Source of the DNA: an uncultured Euryhalocaulis sp.
GTDB lineage: Bacteria; Pseudomonadota; Alphaproteobacteria; Caulobacterales; Maricaulaceae
DNA: 64,000 nt
NCBI GenBank assembly: GCA_913055605.1
Contig: CAJXKJ010000005.1
Coordinates: forward strand, 40,952 to 104,951
Direction of reading: 5' to 3'
Positions 23,929 to 32,409 of the stretch are shown here, piece by piece. How positions within the stretch are numbered: position 1 is the first letter of the stretch; every line of letters starts with the position of its first letter. The translations under genes were made by a program, and so were the position numbers. Under the pieces are notes generated by a model, which worked only from the letters and a program-made list of their open reading frames with translations, was not told the origin of the DNA and searched no databases.

Positions 23929-24333
23929 AACCGCCTTCCGCGGGGTCCGGAAACCCTGCGGACGCCTTCGATTGGGCCAACCGCGACCTGTATCCAACCC
24001 CTGTGACAGATGTGACACATCGCGCGTCCGCCTGCTGCAACGCATTAATTTTTTGTTGCGTCGCAAAATAGGTTTTGCTGCGATGCGGTCGCATGCCAGC
24101 GCCCAGGCTGGCGGCGTCTGCCGGGGGACTATGGAAACCGTTGTTCTACAAACGGATTTGCTACCGCTTGTCCGCTTCGCGAATGCGTCGCGGCGCGCGG
24201 GGGGGGCGAGTCTCCACCTCCGGAAACCTCAACTGAACGCACGCGCGAAAACAGGCCGCGTAAGTGGGCTTTTTCCGCACGTGCACGGGAACGAGACGTT
24301 CTCGCCTGTTACCCCAGCGAAGGGAGTAAACGT
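23929..24333. other. 405-base intergenic region upstream of amt
   Basis: No gene is visible. The stretch around 24035-24085 is AT-richer than its surroundings and holds short inverted repeats: GCAAC..GTTGC, TTGCG-T-CGCAA and TGCGA-TGCGG-TCGCA. These could be regulator sites or part of the amt promoter. No convincing -24/-12 sigma-54 element was found, and no terminator with a T run follows cpdR. Confidence 0.4.
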
Positions 24334-25644
24334 ATGAAAGCATTCAAGCCCAAGCTTCTATTGGGCCTGGTCGCCGTGGCGGCCATCGGATCGGCGGGGC
24401 CGGCGCTTGCAGCCCCCGATCCCGACACCGCGTTCATTCTGAATACCTTTCTGTTTCTGGTAGGTGGTTTCCTGGTCATGTGGATGGCCGCCGGTTTCTG
24501 CATGCTCGAAGCCGGCTTCGTGCGCACCCCGCACGTGGCCACGATCTGTCTGAAGAATATCGGCCTCTATTCGGTGGCTGGCATCATGTACTACCTGATC
24601 GGCTATCAGCTGATGTACAACGGCGTCGACGGCGGCTTCTTCGGCATCCCCGGCATCTGGGGCCCGAGCGAGCTGGCGTCCGACGAGGCGATCGACATCT
24701 CGACCGGCTATGCGGCCGCGTCCGACTGGTTCTTCCAGATGGTGTTCGTGGCCACCGCGGCCTCGATCGTCTCGGGCTGCGTCGCTGAACGTCCGAAGCT
24801 GATCCCGTTCCTGATCTTCGTCGCGGTGCTGACGGGCGTCATCTACCCGATCCAGGGCGCCTGGCAGTGGGGCGGCGGCTGGCTGAGCGAAATGGGCTTC
24901 TCCGATTTCGCCGGCTCGACGATCGTGCACTCCTGCGGCGGCTGGGCGGCTCTGGCCGGCCTGCTGCTGGTCGGCGCGCGCGTCGGCAAGTACGACGAAG
25001 CGGGCAACCCGGTGAACCTGCCGGCGTCCAGCGTTCCGCTGGCCACGCTGGGCACGTTCATCCTGTGGCTCGGCTGGTTCGGCTTCAACGGCGCTTCCCA
25101 GCTGGCTCTGGGCTCCGTCGCCGACTCCGTCGCGGTCTCCCAGATCTTCGCCAACACCAACATGGCCGCCGCCGGCGGCGTCGTGGCGGCGATCATTCTG
25201 GTCAAGATCCTGCACGGCAAGGTCAATATCGGCTACCCGCTGAATGGCGCGCTGGCCGGTCTGGTCTCGATCACCGCTGAACCGCTGACCCCGTCCATCG
25301 GGGAAGCGATCATCATCGGCGGCATCGGCGCCTGCATCGCGATCTTCGCCATGATGCTGCTGGAGAAGCTGAAGCTCGACGACGTGGTGGGCGCCATTCC
25401 GGTCCACCTGTTCGCCGGCATCTGGGGCACGATCATCGTTCCCTTCACGAACGACGGAACGTCCTACGTCACGCAAGCCATCGGCATCGTGGCGATCGGG
25501 GCCTTCGTGTTCATTGCCTCCTTCATCACCTGGCTGGTGATCAAGGTCACCATGGGCATCCGGATGACCCGTGATGATGAACTGGTGGGCGGCGACCTGA
25601 CGGAAATGGGCCACGAGGCCTATCCGCAGTTCCTGCGCGCCTAA
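24334..25644 (+). CDS. amt: Ammonium transporter
   Basis: A 436-residue Amt/MEP/Rh-family channel that takes up ammonium through the inner membrane. A cleavable signal (MKAFKPKLLLGLVAVAAIGSAGPALA) precedes eleven helices. Family marks: FMLEAGF-type segment AAGFCMLEAGFVR, the pore signature with the first conserved His in FAGSTIVHSCGGWAAL, and the second pore His in AIPVHLFAGIWGT. Unusually, no glnK gene is next to it, although amt and glnK are normally paired; a PII protein may be encoded elsewhere. Good AGGGAG ribosome binding site (GAAGGGAGTAAACG) precedes the ATG. Confidence 0.95.
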   Translation: MKAFKPKLLLGLVAVAAIGSAGPALAAPDPDTAFILNTFLFLVGGFLVMWMAAGFCMLEAGFVRTPHVATICLKNIGLYSVAGIMYYLIGYQLMYNGVDGGFFGIPGIWGPSELASDEAIDISTGYAAASDWFFQMVFVATAASIVSGCVAERPKLIPFLIFVAVLTGVIYPIQGAWQWGGGWLSEMGFSDFAGSTIVHSCGGWAALAGLLLVGARVGKYDEAGNPVNLPASSVPLATLGTFILWLGWFGFNGASQLALGSVADSVAVSQIFANTNMAAAGGVVAAIILVKILHGKVNIGYPLNGALAGLVSITAEPLTPSIGEAIIIGGIGACIAIFAMMLLEKLKLDDVVGAIPVHLFAGIWGTIIVPFTNDGTSYVTQAIGIVAIGAFVFIASFITWLVIKVTMGIRMTRDDELVGGDLTEMGHEAYPQFLRA

Positions 25645-25654
25645 CGGCAGACCC

Positions 25655-25690
25655 GGGGCGCGGTCCGGCTCCCAGGCCGGGCCGCGTCCC
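25655..25690. other. Intercistronic hairpin between amt and the porin gene
   Basis: A 15-bp stem with two G-U wobbles (25655-25669 with 25676-25690) around a 6-base loop lies directly after the amt stop. No T run follows on the plus strand, so it is not a standard terminator. It may protect or attenuate the upstream message, letting the porin gene be transcribed at a different level. Confidence 0.45.
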
Positions 25691-25760
25691 ACCACTCCGC
25701 GAACCGAGGGGGAAAACGCGTACGCGGTTCGCATACTTTGCAAAGGAAGAGGACAACGTA

Positions 25761-26459
25761 ATGAAAAACGTCATGAAGCTTACCGTCAGCGCGGTCGCCC
25801 TTTCGGGCGGCGTGCTGCTCGCCGCGCCGGCGATGGCGCAATCGGGCCCGTCCGTGTCCGGCAATTTCGCGCTCACCAGCGACTACCGCTTCCGCGGCGT
25901 CTCGCTGAGCGACGAAGACGTTGCTGTCCAGGGCGGCATCGACCTGGGCTGGGATAGCGGTTTCTATCTCGGCACCTGGGGCTCCAGCATCGCGTCCTAC
26001 GCTGGCTCCGAAGCTGAAGTCGACCTGTACACCGGCTTCGGCGGCGACCTGGGCAATGGCCTGGGCTACGACATCGGCGTCATCGGCTACTTCTATCCGG
26101 GCTCCGATCCGTTCGGCGACACCTGGTATGGCGAAATCTACGCCAGCCTGGGCGGCGAAGTGGACATGTTCGGCTGGACCGTCGGCGGCGCCTATGCTCC
26201 CGATCAGGACAATATCGGCGGCACGGACAACGTGTACCTGTTCGCCGACGCCAGCGTCGGCCTGGGCGACAGCCCGTTCTCCCTGGACGGCCACTTCGGC
26301 TGGGAAGACGGCGCGTTCGGCGACGACAAGTTGGACTGGTCGCTCGGCATCAGCGCTTCGGCGGCCGGTCTGGACTTCGGTCTGGCCTGGATCGACACCG
26401 ACGTGCAGGCGGAAACCGCCGACTCCACGTTCGTCTTCACGATCGGCTCCAGCTGGTAA
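25761..26459 (+). CDS. TorF family putative porin
   Basis: A 232-residue outer-membrane beta-barrel of the TorF/TIGR02001 family: the signal peptide MKNVMKLTVSAVALSGGVLLAAPAMAQ is followed by VSGNFALTSDYRFRGVSLSDEDVAVQGGIDLGWDSGFYLGTWGS, the defining block. Alternating hydrophobic strands continue to a C-terminal ...FVFTIGSSW, an aromatic terminus suited to BAM-mediated insertion. The substrate is unknown; placement 116 bases after an ammonium transporter suggests a link to nitrogen solute uptake, which is inference. The codon usage leans to GCT/GGC/AAC as in highly expressed genes, and a strong terminator follows. Confidence 0.9.
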   Translation: MKNVMKLTVSAVALSGGVLLAAPAMAQSGPSVSGNFALTSDYRFRGVSLSDEDVAVQGGIDLGWDSGFYLGTWGSSIASYAGSEAEVDLYTGFGGDLGNGLGYDIGVIGYFYPGSDPFGDTWYGEIYASLGGEVDMFGWTVGGAYAPDQDNIGGTDNVYLFADASVGLGDSPFSLDGHFGWEDGAFGDDKLDWSLGISASAAGLDFGLAWIDTDVQAETADSTFVFTIGSSW

Positions 26460-26497
26460 TCGGCTGAACGATCCGTCCGTCTTACGACGGGGGACGG

Positions 26498-26531
26498 AAA
26501 ACGCCGGCGGGGAAACCCGCCGGCGTTTTTC
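26498..26531 (+). terminator. Rho-independent terminator of the porin gene
   Basis: AAAACGCCGGCGGG-GAAA-CCCGCCGGCGTTTTT: a perfect 14-bp stem with a GAAA tetraloop and a T run, 38 bases after the porin stop. The A run on the opposite side makes it suitable for the convergent ProX transcript as well. Confidence 0.92.
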
Positions 26532-26543
26532 ATTGGGCGAACC

Positions 26544-27083
26544 TCAAGCCTCCGCGCCGTCGTCCAGCGCGGAAAAGTCCACGATCCGCGGCTCGTGGCC
26601 CGTCGCGCGGGCGAAGGCGACCAGACCCTCCGGCGACAGCGCCGTGGTGGCGTCGTTCTTCAGCGGGTGGAAATTCACCGGGTCGTGCGCCAGCAGCGCG
26701 GCGTCCAGCACGAACGCCACCCGGCCCTCAATATCGTTCATCAGGGCGAACGGCGTCACCGAGCCCGGCGTGACGCCCAGCACGGCCTCCATCATGTCCG
26801 GCTTGCCGAAGGACAGGCGCCGGCAGCCGAGCACCCGGTGCAGCCGGTTCAGCCGGATCTCCGTGGCGTCCAGCGCGCTGACCAGGAACAGCGCGTCCGG
26901 CGCCCCGTCCTTGCCGCCCTTTTCCTTCAGGAACAGATTCTTCGAATGCCCGCCCGGCAGGCCCGCCTTGATGTCCGCGCCCTCTTCGACGGTAAAGACC
27001 GGCCGGTGGTCGGTCGTGGCGTGCGCGACGCCCAGACTGTCCAGCAGCGCGAACAGCTCCTGGCGCGAGGCGTGTCCGGTCAT
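26544..27083 (-). CDS. Prolyl-tRNA editing protein ProX (YbaK/EbsC family)
   Basis: A 179-residue free-standing trans-editing protein of the YbaK/ProRS-associated family (ProXp-ala/PrdX type): [39 protein letters not shown] (the lysine essential for hydrolysis in LFLK), [26 protein letters not shown] and [33 protein letters not shown]. It hydrolyses mischarged Ala-tRNA(Pro) in the cytoplasm to protect translation fidelity. Full length, all core motifs intact. ATG 27083. Confidence 0.92.
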   Translation of the reverse strand: MTGHASRQELFALLDSLGVAHATTDHRPVFTVEEGADIKAGLPGGHSKNLFLKEKGGKDGAPDALFLVSALDATEIRLNRLHRVLGCRRLSFGKPDMMEAVLGVTPGSVTPFALMNDIEGRVAFVLDAALLAHDPVNFHPLKNDATTALSPEGLVAFARATGHEPRIVDFSALDDGAEA

Positions 27084-27222
27084 GGCGGGGCTCTCTTCTC
27101 TTTGCGCGGCCGCACAGGCTCGCTAACAGGGCGCACGGGGCCGGTGCAGGGCCGGCGCAGGGCAGAGGCGGTTCGGCCCTGTCTGGCCCGCACGGGCGCG
27201 CAGAACAAGGCGAGGCGGCGCG

Positions 27223-27960
27223 ATGCGTCTGGATTGTTTCAAACTGCAGGATCACGCGCCGGAGCTGCGCCCCGCGCGCGGCCGCCGCGACTGGATGGAC
27301 GCCGCCGTCGACCGGGTGCCTTATCGCTGCCTGCCGCTAAGCATGGCCAACAGCTCGGGCTGGGAGCTGACCCTGCCGGCCGACGTGAAAATCGAGTGGA
27401 ACGGCAAGGACGACAAGCGTGCGGTGAAGGTGTTCGGCTATCACCCGCACTGGCCGGTTTTCGCCAATGTCACCTCGCATTTCGGCTACGGCATCGTGAC
27501 CTTCCAGACCGGCTATCTGTTCCGCACCCCGCCCGGCTGGGCGGTCTGGGCCAGCGGCCCGCCGAACGCGCCGAAAGACGGGATCGCGCCGCTGACCGGC
27601 CTGATCGAGACCGACTGGCTGCCCTTCAGCTTCACGATGAACTGGAAATTCACCCGGCCGGGCGCGGTGGAGTTCAAGGCGGGGGAGGCGTTCTGCTTCA
27701 TCACGCTGGCCGAGCACAAGGCGCTGGAGAGCGTGGAGCCGGTGATCCGCTCGCTGGATAGCGACCCGGCCCTGCGCGACGAATACCAGGCCTGGTCGCG
27801 CTCGCGCACCGAATTCAACGCAAAGCTGGACGTCGCCGACCCGGACGCGCTGCGCCAGTCCTGGCAGCGTTTCTATACGCGCGGGGAGAGCGCAACCGGC
27901 GGCGCGGCGCCCGAAGGCCACGCCACCAAACGCCGCCTGGCCGAGCCAAAGTCCGAATAG
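27223..27960 (+). CDS. DUF6065 family protein
   Basis: A 245-residue soluble protein that I place in DUF6065 from RVPYRCLPLSMANSSGWEL, HFGYGIVTFQTGYLFRTPPGWAVWASGPPNAPKDGIAPLTGLIETDWLPFSFTMNWKFTRPG and AFCFITLAEHKAL, a beta-rich core of the family. Function unknown; members are often single genes in proteobacteria. No signal peptide. C-terminal 35 residues are hydrophilic and Gly/Ala-rich. Start ATG 27223; the gene is divergent from ProX and followed 85 bases later by the tRNA. Confidence 0.75.
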   Translation: MRLDCFKLQDHAPELRPARGRRDWMDAAVDRVPYRCLPLSMANSSGWELTLPADVKIEWNGKDDKRAVKVFGYHPHWPVFANVTSHFGYGIVTFQTGYLFRTPPGWAVWASGPPNAPKDGIAPLTGLIETDWLPFSFTMNWKFTRPGAVEFKAGEAFCFITLAEHKALESVEPVIRSLDSDPALRDEYQAWSRSRTEFNAKLDVADPDALRQSWQRFYTRGESATGGAAPEGHATKRRLAEPKSE

Positions 27961-28045
27961 CTGTTTCGCGGGCGCGCAGGGCCTTGAAAATCCCCCGCAT
28001 ATGCGCTTAATCGCGTCCTCCCGGCTGCGCGCCGGCCTTACCCAA

Positions 28046-28120
28046 GCGGGCGTAGCTCAGGGGTAGAGCACAACCTTGCCAAGGTTGGGGTCGTGAGTTC
28101 GAATCTCATCGCCCGCTCCA
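28046..28120 (+). tRNA. tRNA-Gly (GCC)
   Basis: A complete cloverleaf of 75 bases including encoded CCA: acceptor GCGGGCG / CGCCCGC, D arm GCTC..GAGC, anticodon stem CAACC / GGTTG with loop TTGCCAA (anticodon GCC), T arm GTGAG-TTCGAAT-CTCAT. The anticodon reads GGC/GGU glycine codons, the commonest glycine codons in this GC-rich genome. Confidence 0.97.
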
Positions 28121-28244
28121 ATTTCTCGATGCAATGACATGAATGGCCTCCCGGCGCGGATCGCGCCGGCCGCCATTGCGCCGCCTTGCTGGAATGCGAA
28201 AGCGAATGGCGGCGAGCGCACGGGCGCCCGCCGCCGGAATACGC

Positions 28245-31157
28245 CTAGCCGCGATAGCGCAGCCCGATGCGGAACGTGGTCCCGACCTGGTCGAAATAGT
28301 CCGGATTGGTCGGATAGAAGGTGTAGGGCGCGATCGGCGGGCCGGTGTCCAGCAGATTGCTGACCGAGCCGAACAGCTGGAGGTTCCGCCCGTCCGAGGT
28401 CTCCAGAACGTCATAGCGGACGTTCAGGTCGACATAGAAGCGCGACTCCACCGTATTGTCGTTGACGCTGTTGGGCAGGGTCACGTCATAGGCCGGATCG
28501 TCCGGGCCGATATAGGTCGCGCTATAGATGCCCTCGCTGATATAGCGCCCGGCGGCGGTCACGCCCCATTTATCACGCGCATAGGTCAGGCTCAGATTGG
28601 CCAGCCAGTCCGGCACGCCCGGCCCGCCGCTGACCGAACCGGTCTGGCCGGCATAGTCGATCTCCACCCCGGTGTCCTGGATCAGGTGCATCGTATGGGT
28701 GGCCAGAATGCGCGCCGTCATGTTGCCGCCCAGCGCGTCGAAATTGTACATCGCCTCGAAATCGATCCCGCTCAGTTCGAACGAGTTGAGGTTGAAGTTC
28801 ACGTTCCTGACCGCCGTGATGTTCTGGCTGGCGTCGAACGTCAGGTACTGACAGAAATCGCCGATCCCCTGGAAACAGTTGTCGACGATAGTCTGGGAGC
28901 CGGTCGTGCCGATCGCGTCCTCGATCGTGATGTCCCAGTAGTCGGCGGAGAAACGGAAGCCCTGCAGCCAGCCGACGCTGGGCGTCAGCACCAGGCCGAC
29001 CGTGTAGGTGTCGCCTTTTTCCGCGTCCAGATTGACGTTGCCGCCGGTCTCGGTCACCGGGTTCTGCCCCTGCGGCGGGGTCAGGAACGGGTTGGTGACC
29101 GTGCCCAGCTGGCTCTGGTTGCGGGAATACAGCTCCTGGAAATTGGGCGCCCGGATGTCGCGCGAGCGCGTGCCGCGGAAGCGAAGCCAGTCCACCGGCT
29201 CATAGATCAGGCCCAGCTTCCACGTCGTGGCGTCGATCTCCGTCTCCACGCCGGTGACCGCGTTTTCCTTGGTGTATTTGGTCTGACGGCCGGCGGCGTT
29301 GAGTTCCAGCAGATTGGCGCCCGGCCGGTCGCGCAGCAGCGGCGCGTTGGCCTCCAGATAGCCTTCGATCACCTTCACCGAACCGGCATAGTCGTCGCCA
29401 TAGTTCAGCCAGTAATTAAAAGTGCGCGCGTTGGCGTCGTGCGTCACCGCGCCTTCCTCATAGCGGTACTCCGCCCCGGCCGCGACGGCGAACGGGCCGG
29501 CGGGCAGGTCGAACACCTCGCCCTGCGTGTTCGCCGCAAACACGTGCTGGTCGAATTCGAAATATTCCTGGATCGTGCCGAAGGCGTAGTCGACGGCCGC
29601 GTCGGAAAAATTGCCGGATCCGAAGATGTTGAACGGCACGCAGCCCGCCGCCGCCGCGGGCGGGTTGGGCATGGTCAGGATGCGGCAGACCGGCTCGCCG
29701 CTCCCGTCGGTCGTCACGTCGGACGCCCAGGCGAAATTGGTGTTGATCCGGTCCAGCGCAACGGACTGGTCGCGCTCGTTATGGCCGTACTGGTAATAGG
29801 CGTCCCAGGTCCAGGTGTCGGACAGCTCGCCCTGCAGGCCGCCGACCACGCGATAGGTCTCGTTGACCGAGGTGCTGATGACCCGGCCGATATCCAGGCC
29901 ATAGGCGCCCACGGCGATGGAGCTCACGCCCTGCGCGTCCATCAGCGCGGCGGCCTCGGCCGGCAGGAACGGGTTGTCCCGCTGCACGGGGATGGAGTTG
30001 GCGCCCGTCCACCAGGTGGCCGCGCCAAGATTGCTGCCCTCGGTATGGCCATAGGAGCCCTCCACGAACAGGTTCACCCGCGGGGTCAGCTCGAAATCGG
30101 CGTGGGCGAAGGCGCTGTAGCGCTCGTACGGCACGCGGATATTGGTCGTGCGGTACAGCGACTCCCCGTCGCCGCCCTCCTGCAGGAAGGTGGCGTACTG
30201 GCCGGTCTGATAGGGGATCAGGCCGTCGCCGCCGTCATTGAACTGCCAGAGCTGCCCGGCCGCCGGCCCGGCCAGCGGCGTGCCCGTGGCGAACGGGATC
30301 GGCTGGGCGCCGGGCGTCGGGTTCGGCTGGCCCAGGATGATGCCGTTGGGCGTGGCGCTGGCCAGCACCACGCCGGTGGTGCGGATATAGCGCGGCTGGC
30401 CGTTGCCGCCGCCCACGCCGTTCAGCACGTTGGTGACCACGCCCGGAAGATCGTCGCAATGATCTCGCGTGAAGCAGGTGCCGATGCCCTTGGCGTCCTG
30501 GTACTCGCCGCCGACGATGAAATGGCCGCGCCCGGCGGCGAAGCCGGAGCCCCAGGCCGCGGCGGCGTGATAGTCCTTGCCGTCGCCCTCGATGGACTGG
30601 CCATAGTCCAGGTCGACGCGCAGGCCCTCCATGTCGGTGTCCAGGATGATGTTCACCACCCCGGCCAGCGCGTCGGAGCCATAGGCCGCCGAGGCGCCGC
30701 CGGTCACCACCTCCACCCGGTCGGTCATGATGGAGGGGACCAGGCTCATATCGACGTCGCCCTGGTTGGTGCTGGGCACGAAGCGCCGCCCGTCGACCAG
30801 GACCAGGCCGCGCGTCGGGCCGAGCGCGCGCAGATTGGCGCGCTGGGCGCCGACATTGAAGCTGCCCCAGCCATTGGTCTCCGGCGTCAGGCTGGCCTTG
30901 AAGGCGGGCAGGTCGTTCACCGCCTGCCCGACATCCACATAGGACTGGTTTTCCAGATAGTCGGAGCTGATCGTCGTGACCGGCGTCGGCATGTCGAAGC
31001 CGGTGCGGGCGATGCGCGAACCGGTGACCACGACCCGGTCCGAGGCCTCCTCCGCGGTCTCCTGTGCGAGCGCCGCCTGCGGTGCGCCGTACAGTCCCAT
31101 CGCGACAGCCGCCATCGCGGCGCCGCCCATAAGCGAGCGAATCCGTTGCGTTTCCAT
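28245..31157 (-). CDS. TonB-dependent receptor
   Basis: A 970-residue outer-membrane receptor. Signal peptide residues 1-31 (METQRIRSLMGGAAMAAVAM..AALAQ), then a TonB-box-like VVVTGSRIART, a plug domain (VTTISSDYLENQSYVDVGQAVNDLPAF, VLVDGRRFVPSTN, VEVVTGGASAAYGSDALAGVVNIIL) and a 22-strand barrel ending in GTTFRIGLRYRG. This is the large alphaproteobacterial type common in carbohydrate- or peptide-using marine and freshwater genera; the barrel has Cys-containing loops (CRILTMPNPPAAAAGCVPF, CFQGIGDFCQYL). No transporter or FecIR pair is adjacent, so the ligand is unknown. Start ATG 31157. Confidence 0.93.
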   Translation of the reverse strand: METQRIRSLMGGAAMAAVAMGLYGAPQAALAQETAEEASDRVVVTGSRIARTGFDMPTPVTTISSDYLENQSYVDVGQAVNDLPAFKASLTPETNGWGSFNVGAQRANLRALGPTRGLVLVDGRRFVPSTNQGDVDMSLVPSIMTDRVEVVTGGASAAYGSDALAGVVNIILDTDMEGLRVDLDYGQSIEGDGKDYHAAAAWGSGFAAGRGHFIVGGEYQDAKGIGTCFTRDHCDDLPGVVTNVLNGVGGGNGQPRYIRTTGVVLASATPNGIILGQPNPTPGAQPIPFATGTPLAGPAAGQLWQFNDGGDGLIPYQTGQYATFLQEGGDGESLYRTTNIRVPYERYSAFAHADFELTPRVNLFVEGSYGHTEGSNLGAATWWTGANSIPVQRDNPFLPAEAAALMDAQGVSSIAVGAYGLDIGRVISTSVNETYRVVGGLQGELSDTWTWDAYYQYGHNERDQSVALDRINTNFAWASDVTTDGSGEPVCRILTMPNPPAAAAGCVPFNIFGSGNFSDAAVDYAFGTIQEYFEFDQHVFAANTQGEVFDLPAGPFAVAAGAEYRYEEGAVTHDANARTFNYWLNYGDDYAGSVKVIEGYLEANAPLLRDRPGANLLELNAAGRQTKYTKENAVTGVETEIDATTWKLGLIYEPVDWLRFRGTRSRDIRAPNFQELYSRNQSQLGTVTNPFLTPPQGQNPVTETGGNVNLDAEKGDTYTVGLVLTPSVGWLQGFRFSADYWDITIEDAIGTTGSQTIVDNCFQGIGDFCQYLTFDASQNITAVRNVNFNLNSFELSGIDFEAMYNFDALGGNMTARILATHTMHLIQDTGVEIDYAGQTGSVSGGPGVPDWLANLSLTYARDKWGVTAAGRYISEGIYSATYIGPDDPAYDVTLPNSVNDNTVESRFYVDLNVRYDVLETSDGRNLQLFGSVSNLLDTGPPIAPYTFYPTNPDYFDQVGTTFRIGLRYRG

Positions 31158-31401
31158 GATGTCCCTCCCCCCGCGCCGTTATTGTTTATGCGCGGTTATT
31201 AGTTCTATTTATCAGGCAAGATTGCATGCAGAATTCCGGGCGCACAATCGCCCCGGCTTGCTTGTGAACATTCTGTAATCTCCCGGGAATGCAGCCGCCC
31301 GGGCGAAACATCGCGGAAATACTGGAAATGCCGGCAAATCGGCCGGTCCTGGACAGAGGGCCGGGGAGGCCCGCCTGTCGGCGGTTCGGCGCCGGTCCGG
31401 A

Positions 31402-31737
31402 TCAGTCCGCCGGGTCGGCGGCCTCGAACATGGCGTCGATGGCGGCCTGGTCGGGCGCGTCGGCCCGGGCCTGCGGGCCGTTCAGCAGGGCCGCGTCGGG
31501 GCGCGAATCCTGCGCGCCGTTCAGCGTTTCGGCCAGACGCGCTAGGCGCTGGCCGGCCAGATCGCGAAACCCGCAAATGTCGCGGATTGCGCCGAAGGCG
31601 CGGATGATCGACGCGGTGTCCTCCGGCGCCTCGCGGCTGACCGTGATGCCGGCCTCCGCCAGCTCCAGCAGGGTGTCGACGGCGTCGTCCAGCGTGGTCT
31701 GGATCTCCGCGATCTCGGCGAGGGCCCTGGCCGCCAT
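31402..31737 (-). CDS. Miniature CheZ-like phosphatase
   Basis: A 111-residue helical protein that starts 1 base after the cheY stop. The helix-borne motif ICGFRDLAGQRLARLAETL matches the active site of CheZ (F-x-D-L-x-G-Q in E. coli CheZ, acid and glutamine catalysing CheY-P hydrolysis); here D59 and Q63 are in the same positions. A hydrophilic tail ends in AAIDAMFEA, reminiscent of the CheZ C-terminal CheY-binding peptide. It is about half the length of E. coli CheZ, missing most of the long hairpin. Predicted function: dephosphorylation of the CheY encoded just upstream. Homology by motif and neighbourhood only. Confidence 0.65.
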   Translation of the reverse strand: MAARALAEIAEIQTTLDDAVDTLLELAEAGITVSREAPEDTASIIRAFGAIRDICGFRDLAGQRLARLAETLNGAQDSRPDAALLNGPQARADAPDQAAIDAMFEAADPAD

Positions 31738-31738
31738 C

Positions 31739-32131
31739 TCAGATTTCCCCCAGCACGGTGGACAGTTTCTGTTTCAGCACCGCGGTGGTGAAAGGCTTGA
31801 TGATGTAATTGTTCACGCCGGCCTTGCGGGCCTCCATCACGTTCTCGACCTTGGCCTCGGCCGTCACCATGACGAAGGGCGTCTTCACGGTCTCTTCCTT
31901 GCCGCGCACCTTCTTCAGCAGCTCCAGCCCGCTGACCGGCTGCATGTTCCAGTCCGACAGGATCAGCTCATAGGGGGGCTTGGTGGTCTGGATCTTTTCG
32001 AACGCGTCCTCGCCGTTCGCGGCGCTGTCGATATTCTTGAAGCCCAGCTCGTTCAGCATCCCGCGCACGATGCGCACCATGGACGCGTAATCGTCCACGA
32101 CCAGCACCGGCATGTCCTTGTTGACCGCCAT
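31739..32131 (-). CDS. cheY: Chemotaxis response regulator CheY
   Basis: A 130-residue receiver-only protein: LVVDDYASMVRIVRGMLNELGF, phosphoacceptor D60 in LILSDWNMQPVSGLELL, T90 in VMVTAEA and K112 in YIIKPF, all the phosphorylation residues. It should be phosphorylated by the adjacent CheA and bind the flagellar switch. First gene of a two-gene minus-strand unit with the CheZ-like gene, divergent from cheA. ATG 32131 lies behind AGGGACGAG. Confidence 0.95.
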   Translation of the reverse strand: MAVNKDMPVLVVDDYASMVRIVRGMLNELGFKNIDSAANGEDAFEKIQTTKPPYELILSDWNMQPVSGLELLKKVRGKEETVKTPFVMVTAEAKVENVMEARKAGVNNYIIKPFTTAVLKQKLSTVLGEI

Positions 32132-32318
32132 CTCGTCCCTCCAGCGCGACGCCCCACGACTATCGCAATAGTTGTGTATGAGCCCCGGCCGCGGATAATT
32201 TCGGGTTAACAGGCTCAGTGCAGGCTTGGCGCGAAGTCAGGCTGGCGAGCGCGAGCCCCCTCATAAATACCAATATAAAGCAGCATATTATGCCGGATAT
32301 GAGATTTTTCCGAAAAAC

Positions 32319-32344
32319 CTGACTTTCATCACTGACTTTCGTCA
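32319..32344. repeat. Tandem 13-base direct repeat between cheY and cheA
   Basis: CTGACTTTCATCA and CTGACTTTCGTCA lie end to end in the AT-richer 278-base divergent region. They may be an activator site for one or both chemotaxis transcripts; no clear promoter boxes are assigned around them. Confidence 0.4.
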
Positions 32345-32409
32345 ATATTAACCTGCGGATAACGCTGCCGGGTCTACGCATCCCAGAGTTGTATCGGGTG
32401 TGGGGACCC

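Noticed and set aside
24035..24333. Sigma-54/NtrC promoter upstream of amt
   Set aside because: Expected for ammonium uptake, but no GG/GC pair with correct -24/-12 spacing was found; the best TGGC match has the wrong separation.
28143..31202. Open frame of 1019 codons antisense to the TonB-dependent receptor
   Set aside because: It is a composition artefact: the receptor on the minus strand has a signal peptide, plug and barrel, while the antisense product shows no domain and a shadow-like amino-acid mix.
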